Assembly (NCBI GenBank): GCA_946481605.1
Contig: CAMLPA010000100.1
Coordinates: 1-9,662, forward strand
From: an uncultured Flavihumibacter sp.
GTDB taxonomy: Bacteria > Bacteroidota > Bacteroidia > Chitinophagales > Chitinophagaceae
Length of the DNA stretch: 9,662 bases
Direction of reading: 5' to 3'
The notes beneath the pieces are model-generated. The model ran no database searches. It saw only the letters and a list, made by a program, of their open reading frames with translations, and was not told the DNA's origin. Within the stretch, counting starts at the first letter, position 1. Every line of letters begins with the position of its first letter. Below, one piece after another: positions 5,844 through 9,662 of the stretch. Made by a program: the position numbers and the translations under genes.

Positions 5844-6215
5844 ATGAAATCATACCTTGTCCTGCTCCTGTCTTTTGCAGTTTTTTCTGCTGTTGCCCAG
5901 GTTAAACAACCTACCGCAGAACAATTCCAGGCTTTCGCAGATGGCAAACGAAAATCGTTGGCCATTACTTACAGACATGAGATTTCCGATGAATACCAGT
6001 TGTCCATCGCTCCGCTGAAAGGATTCACCAACCTGAAATACAAAATAACCGTGGAATATTTTGATAAGCACAAAACACTGGAAGGCTTGGAGGTTTTCTG
6101 CGCCCCCTGGCAGGAGGTGAAAAATTCCGGAGCCATCCCCTTCTCTTTCAAACGAGACAAAAATTTTAAAAGAACAAACTTCATCCACATCATCATTGAA
6201 TATTACCGGCCGTAA
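5844..6215 (+). CDS. Small secreted protein, unknown function
   Basis: A 123-residue protein with a clear signal peptide: MKSYLVLLLSFAVFSAVAQ, cleaved just before Gln19 or after it. The mature chain of about 105 residues starts with a polar segment (PTAEQFQAFADGKRKSLAIT) and then alternates beta-prone strands: YQLSIAPLKGF, KYKITVEYF, GLEVFCAPW and FIHIIIEYYRP at the very end. A single cysteine (in VFCAPW) remains after cleavage. This looks like a small periplasmic beta-rich protein, but no family is recognised. It is followed after 59 bp by the bestrophin-family gene without a convincing terminator, so read-through is possible, though no functional tie is visible. Confidence 0.8.
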   Translation: MKSYLVLLLSFAVFSAVAQVKQPTAEQFQAFADGKRKSLAITYRHEISDEYQLSIAPLKGFTNLKYKITVEYFDKHKTLEGLEVFCAPWQEVKNSGAIPFSFKRDKNFKRTNFIHIIIEYYRP

Positions 6216-6274
6216 ACACCGGATATCATCAGAATTTTTGATAACTTAATACCGTCTTCACCACCTTTACACCC

Positions 6275-7282
6275 ATGCATACCGGTAAACGATATTCTCC
6301 TTTGGAGTTCTTCAACTGGACAAGAAAAGATACGTTCTGTCTGCTGCTGATCGCGGCTGTTCCCACCACGCTCTACGCGGCCGGGTGGCATTTCCTGTCC
6401 CTCCCCTGGCAACCCGCGGCTATTGTGGGCACCGCGGTAGCATTTATTGTGGGATTCAAGAACAACGCGGCCTACAACCGTATGTGGGAGGCCCGCCAGA
6501 TTTATGGCGCCATCATCAACGACAGCCGCAGTTTCGCCTATTCGCTGCGCGATGCATTGGGCGGCAAAGAGAACGAAATTGTAAAACGTATGTTCTACCG
6601 GCATTTCGCCTGGCTCACCGCACTTCGTTTCCAACTCCGTGAACAACGGAGCTGGGAGAACACAAATGCCGAGAACAACCTGAACTTCCGGAAGAACAGG
6701 TTCGAAATCCCCGAAATGCGCGAACCACTTGAAGTAGCGTTAAAGCCGTATTTATCCGAAGGGGAACTTGCCTATATTCTTTCTAAAAAGAACAAGGCCA
6801 CCCAACTTTCCGCCATGCAATCGGAGGAACTTTCCACACTGAAAAAGACCGGCGAACTCAACGATTTCCAATGGACACTTTTACAACAGGCGATGGCCAG
6901 ATTCACCGATAACCAGGGTCGGGCCGAAAGGATCAAAAATTTTCCTTACCCGAGAAATTTCGCTTCCATCGCCACTTACCTGCTGTTCATTTTCGTGGCG
7001 CTGGCCCCATTTTGTTTGCTGCGCGAAATGGATAAACTGGGCGAGGGCACTTTTCTCCAGGGTTATTCCATCTGGCTCAATATTCCCTTTGCGGCCATGA
7101 TTACCTGGGCTTTCCACACACTGGATACGGTAGGCGAAAGCGCGATGAACCCCTTTGAAGGCGGCGCCAACGATGTACCCATTACCCAGATCAGCCGCAC
7201 CATTGAAATTGATATGCGCGACATGCTGGATGAAACAAACCTGCCCGCTCCCATTGCGCCTCAAAACAATATTGTACTATAA
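6275..7282 (+). CDS. Bestrophin-family (UPF0187) anion-channel-like membrane protein
   Basis: A 335-residue inner-membrane protein of the bestrophin family, whose members form pentameric ion channels (chloride in animals; some bacterial members conduct cations). Family landmarks: a membrane helix at about 22-39; PWQPAAIVGTAVAFIVGF (44-61), leading straight into the hallmark FKNNAAYNRMWEARQIYGA (61-79) and NDSRSF (82-87); the long cytoplasmic helical region with ERIKNFPYPR (218-227); helices at about 229-248 and 262-283; and the C-terminal NPFEGGANDVPI (292-303), matching the conserved NPF...NDxP motif. Its length is normal for bacterial members. The start at 6275 places the usual short N-terminal segment before the first helix. 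Its stop lies 3 bp before the antiporter start, so the two are almost certainly one operon and translationally coupled. Confidence 0.92.
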   Translation: MHTGKRYSPLEFFNWTRKDTFCLLLIAAVPTTLYAAGWHFLSLPWQPAAIVGTAVAFIVGFKNNAAYNRMWEARQIYGAIINDSRSFAYSLRDALGGKENEIVKRMFYRHFAWLTALRFQLREQRSWENTNAENNLNFRKNRFEIPEMREPLEVALKPYLSEGELAYILSKKNKATQLSAMQSEELSTLKKTGELNDFQWTLLQQAMARFTDNQGRAERIKNFPYPRNFASIATYLLFIFVALAPFCLLREMDKLGEGTFLQGYSIWLNIPFAAMITWAFHTLDTVGESAMNPFEGGANDVPITQISRTIEIDMRDMLDETNLPAPIAPQNNIVL

Positions 7283-7285
7283 ATT

Positions 7286-8860
7286 ATGCTGGAACATTTC
7301 CCTTTCTACCTCTTCCTCATTGTACTGATCCTGGTGCTCATCATGGTGGCCAATAAAATCCGGGTGGCCTATCCCGTATTACTGGTGGTGGCCGGACTGC
7401 TGCTCAGTTTTATCCCCGGAACGCCTGTCCTGAAGATTGATCCCGAACTGATCTTTATCATATTCCTTCCACCCCTTTTGTATGAGGCGGCCTGGGCCGG
7501 TTCCTGGAAAGAGTTCTGGAAATGGCGGAGGATCATTATCAGTTTCGCATTTGTGGTGGTTTTTCTCACGGCCATATCGGTGGCTATTGTAGCCAACACA
7601 TTCATACCCGGCTTTTCGCTGGCCCTGGGCTTTTTGCTGGGCGGCATCGTTTCACCGCCAGATGCTGTAAGCGCCAACGCTATCCTGAAGTTCGTAAAAG
7701 TGCCGAAGCGCATGTCTTCCATCCTGGAAGGTGAAAGTCTGCTGAACGATGCGTCCTCGCTCATCATTTTCCGGTTCGCGTTCATCGCGGTGGCCACAGG
7801 TCAGTTTGTATGGCAGGAAGCGGCACTGAGTTTTGTATGGATGGTATTGGGCGGAACGGGGATAGGACTGACCATCGGTTTCCTCTTCATCAAAGCACAC
7901 AAATGGTTGCCCACCGATGTGAATATGGACATCATTCTCACGTTGGTGACGCCTTACGCCATGTACATCGGCGCGGAGAAGGCCCACGCTTCCGGCGTAC
8001 TGGCCGTGGTGAGCGGCGGTCTCTTTCTGTCGTACCACCGGCACAGGTTCCTGGGCAGTTCATCCAGGTTAAGGGGCGAAAATGTGTGGGAAAGCCTGGT
8101 GTTTTTATTGAACGGACTCGTATTTATGCTGATCGGACTTGATCTCCCCGAAATAGTGAACGGCTTAAAACAGGAAGGCTCTGGTTTTTACGAGGCCACA
8201 ATGTATGGGGTACTCATTACCGTGGTATTGATTGTTGGCAGGATACTCGCCTCCTATGGCGCGGTGGTGGTGAGTATGCTCGCCGGACGAGTGATGACTG
8301 TAGCCGACAGATCGCCGGGTATGCGGGTGCCCATTATTTTAGGTTGGACGGGCATGCGGGGCGTGGTTTCCCTGGCGGCAGCACTGTCCATCCCCGTTAC
8401 AATGGACGATGGAACGGCTTTCCCGCAACGCAACCTTATTCTGTATATCACTTTCGTGGTGATTCTGCTTACACTTGTGGTGCAGGGACTCACACTGCCT
8501 GCACTCATCAGGAAGATAAAACTCCCTTTCTACAACGATCATTTACCGGAAGAAGAAACCACACGCATGCTGCAAAAGGAACTGGCAGCCGCTTCTTTGC
8601 AATACCTGCAAGAACACCATGCGGAACAGAAAGAACTGAGTTTCTTTCTTAAAAAACTGAGCATGCAGTGGCAACAACAGGCAGCGCAGGAAGAACCGGT
8701 TGTAATACCCACGGATACCAAAGCAGTTTATAAAAAACTGCTGAATGTGCAACGGGATTTATTGCTTGAAATAAATAAGAAGGAGCCGCGGATAGACGAA
8801 GAAATTGTACGGCATTTTTTGCATAGGATAGATATTGAGGAAGAGCGGATTAAGTTGTGA
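7286..8860 (+). CDS. CPA1-family Na+/H+ antiporter (NhaP/NHE type)
   Basis: A 524-residue inner-membrane antiporter of the monovalent cation:proton antiporter-1 family, which exchanges cytoplasmic Na+ (or K+) for H+. It has about a dozen hydrophobic segments over residues 5-410. Diagnostic motifs: FIIFLPPLLYEAAW (57-70), GGIVSPPDAVSA (119-130, Asp126), EGESLLNDASSLI (148-160), with the catalytic Asn154-Asp155 pair of electroneutral CPA1 exchangers, and GWTGMRGVVSLAAALSIP (353-370), with the conserved Arg358. After the membrane part, a charged cytoplasmic tail (about 412-524) is helical and ends with DEEIVRHFLHRIDIEEERIKL-type sequence, as in the long-tail bacterial subgroup. No Shine-Dalgarno precedes the ATG; coupling to the bestrophin gene 3 bp upstream is likely. 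Together they suggest pH or salt homeostasis. Confidence 0.95.
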   Translation: MLEHFPFYLFLIVLILVLIMVANKIRVAYPVLLVVAGLLLSFIPGTPVLKIDPELIFIIFLPPLLYEAAWAGSWKEFWKWRRIIISFAFVVVFLTAISVAIVANTFIPGFSLALGFLLGGIVSPPDAVSANAILKFVKVPKRMSSILEGESLLNDASSLIIFRFAFIAVATGQFVWQEAALSFVWMVLGGTGIGLTIGFLFIKAHKWLPTDVNMDIILTLVTPYAMYIGAEKAHASGVLAVVSGGLFLSYHRHRFLGSSSRLRGENVWESLVFLLNGLVFMLIGLDLPEIVNGLKQEGSGFYEATMYGVLITVVLIVGRILASYGAVVVSMLAGRVMTVADRSPGMRVPIILGWTGMRGVVSLAAALSIPVTMDDGTAFPQRNLILYITFVVILLTLVVQGLTLPALIRKIKLPFYNDHLPEEETTRMLQKELAAASLQYLQEHHAEQKELSFFLKKLSMQWQQQAAQEEPVVIPTDTKAVYKKLLNVQRDLLLEINKKEPRIDEEIVRHFLHRIDIEEERIKL

Positions 8861-8873
8861 AGCCTCTCCCCCT

Positions 8874-8893
8874 CCCCTCTCCGGGGAGAGGGG
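8874..8893. repeat. GC-rich palindrome after the antiporter gene
   Basis: CCCCTCTCC-GG-GGAGAGGGG is a perfect 9-bp inverted repeat with a 2-nt centre (an 8-bp stem with a CGGG loop in practice). It begins 13 bp after the antiporter stop and is preceded by the related run CTCTCCCCCTC. No T-tract follows (CGATTGATTTGGGG), so it is not a standard intrinsic terminator. It resembles dispersed C/G-rich intergenic palindromes found after genes in many bacteria, and may protect the transcript 3' end. Confidence 0.6.
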
Positions 8894-9071
8894 CGATTGA
8901 TTTGGGGAGGATGATATTTGGAGAAAAACGAATTGTTTTAGGGTATTAATATGGAGGAAGGAATAGTTTTTAGAGGGCTGATTATTGAATAACGGGAATG
9001 GTTAGACGTTTTTATTGGTGGTGGATGGTTCTTTCTGACACTTATTTATAATGCGTTTGTAGTATAAAATC

Positions 9072-9105
9072 ATTTTGGTTGCAGCAGTTTTTCTGCACCA
9101 AAAAT
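9072..9105 (-). terminator. Candidate terminator of the GH28-like gene
   Basis: On the minus strand, ATTTTTGGTGCAG pairs with CTGCAACCAAAAT across an eight-base loop, with two single-base bulges. The hairpin begins 25 nt after the stop codon at 9130. The following bases (GATTTTATA) are only moderately T-rich, so termination strength is uncertain. The rest of 8894-9129 shows nothing else. Confidence 0.4.
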
Positions 9106-9129
9106 CAGTTGATTTATTCGTGATTAGGT

Positions 9130-9662
9130 TTACCTGGATTTTTTCTTTACAGAAGGGAAGGCAGCTTCGCCGGTTACATTTTGAAGTTGAAGCGAGGGGG
9201 CATTTTTGCTTTCCAGCACCTGGTTGAAATAGGCGGGCTTGTTTTTGCCCCATTCCACATGACTGTTCCGCACTTTAACGCCGGTCGCGTTTTCAATATA
9301 GAAGCCGGAGGTACTTCCTGTAACGAATCCGTCCACCTGTGCGGGCCGGCGGTCGTAAATGCCGCCGGGTAAGGACGTGGTTTTATCGATGAAAACATCC
9401 ACATTATCAAATACGATATTCGATATTTTATCGGCGGATTCAGCGCTCACGAAGATGCCGTTCTCGCTGATGCATTTGATGTTGCTGAAATAAATATTCT
9501 TCACTTCTCCCACACGTCCTTCGGTGGCGCCTTTCGGGAAACGCCAGTTCGCGTCTTTATGATCGATTTTCGCACGGCGGAAAGCGGTCACATAAATGGG
9601 TTCGGCCTTGCCCCACCATACATCGCTGAAAAGCTGTCCTTCAATGATCATGTTGGAGAAGA
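9130..9662 (-). CDS. GH28-like (polygalacturonase family) beta-helix protein, C-terminal part
   Basis: The last 177 codons of a right-handed parallel beta-helix protein that enters from the right edge. The sequence reads as successive helix coils: FSNMIIEGQLFSDVWWGKAE, EPIYVTAFRR, VGEVKNIYFSNIKCISENGI, KISNIVFDNVDVFIDK, followed by GGIYDRRPAQVDGF and GFYIENATGVKVRNSHVEWG. The DVWWGKAEPI segment, the ENG in SNIKCISENGI and the YDRRP element are typical of the C-terminal half of bacterial GH28 enzymes that cut pectic polymers. The catalytic aspartates would lie upstream, outside the window, so activity cannot be judged. The basic tail VKKKSR ends at TAA. An alternative is another pectate-lyase-fold family. 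A polysaccharide-degradation role fits the susC-like gene at the other end of the window. Confidence 0.82.
   Translation of the reverse strand, partial: FSNMIIEGQLFSDVWWGKAEPIYVTAFRRAKIDHKDANWRFPKGATEGRVGEVKNIYFSNIKCISENGIFVSAESADKISNIVFDNVDVFIDKTTSLPGGIYDRRPAQVDGFVTGSTSGFYIENATGVKVRNSHVEWGKNKPAYFNQVLESKNAPSLQLQNVTGEAAFPSVKKKSR

Noticed and set aside
6202..6240. Short CCGG...CCGG hairpin followed at a distance by TTTTT after the 5844-6215 gene
   Set aside because: Only a 4-bp stem and the T-run is too far away; not a credible terminator.
9002..9253. 83-codon minus-strand reading frame
   Set aside because: Shadow frame of the GH28-like C-terminus extending into the spacer and the hairpin.
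1..9662. CRISPR array, tRNA or rRNA, insertion sequence, toxin-antitoxin or defence system
   Set aside because: No regularly spaced repeats, RNA gene cores, transposase motifs or paired terminal repeats, and no defence-type domains were seen on either strand.

Overview
The window looks like a chromosomal segment of a Bacteroidota bacterium, probably of the Chitinophagaceae type. The evidence is a SusC-type TonB-dependent receptor, a secreted protein with a type IX secretion (T9SS type A) C-terminal sorting domain, signal peptides ending in xxAQ/FSQ, weak or absent Shine-Dalgarno sequences, and several upstream boxes resembling the Bacteroidota promoter pattern TTTG-N19-21-TAnnTTTG. The family-level placement is inference from protein style, not from a marker gene.

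Layout. Left edge, minus strand: the first 113 codons of a SusC-like receptor that runs off the window. Its roughly 1 kb upstream region (342-1325) holds two LacI-family-like operators (652-663 and 791-802). The first overlaps the -33 box of a candidate promoter that reads toward susC. The same region has a double inverted repeat in the predicted leader, a perfect 11-bp inverted repeat at 1090-1120, and a possible coding remnant at 843-971. Then, plus strand: a T9SS cargo protein with internal repeats of about 50 residues (1326-3080), closed by a strong terminator (3124-3159); a periplasmic or secreted thioredoxin-fold protein (3314-3817); a TfoX N-terminal-domain protein (3876-4235); and a tiny two-helix membrane protein (4313-4504). 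A minus-strand lipoprotein (4564-5292) converges on the last of these. A 551-bp spacer follows, then a small secreted hypothetical protein (5844-6215) and a tight gene pair encoding a bestrophin-family channel (6275-7282) and a CPA1-family Na+/H+ antiporter (7286-8860). Right edge, minus strand: the C-terminal part of a GH28-like right-handed beta-helix (9130-9662).

How the genes fit together. The middle is mostly housekeeping or envelope genes of mixed function. The clearest functional unit is the bestrophin/antiporter pair, separated by 3 bp, which suggests coupled anion and cation/proton movement across the inner membrane. The two ends are pieces of glycan-uptake machinery: a SusC receptor under probable LacI-type control and a pectin-type glycoside hydrolase. 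Both are on the minus strand, but unrelated genes lie between them, so they need not belong to one locus. No CRISPR array, tRNA, rRNA, insertion sequence or phage gene was recognised. No wholly new system is evident; the most interesting signals are regulatory (upstream of susC) and the few unexplained short reading frames.
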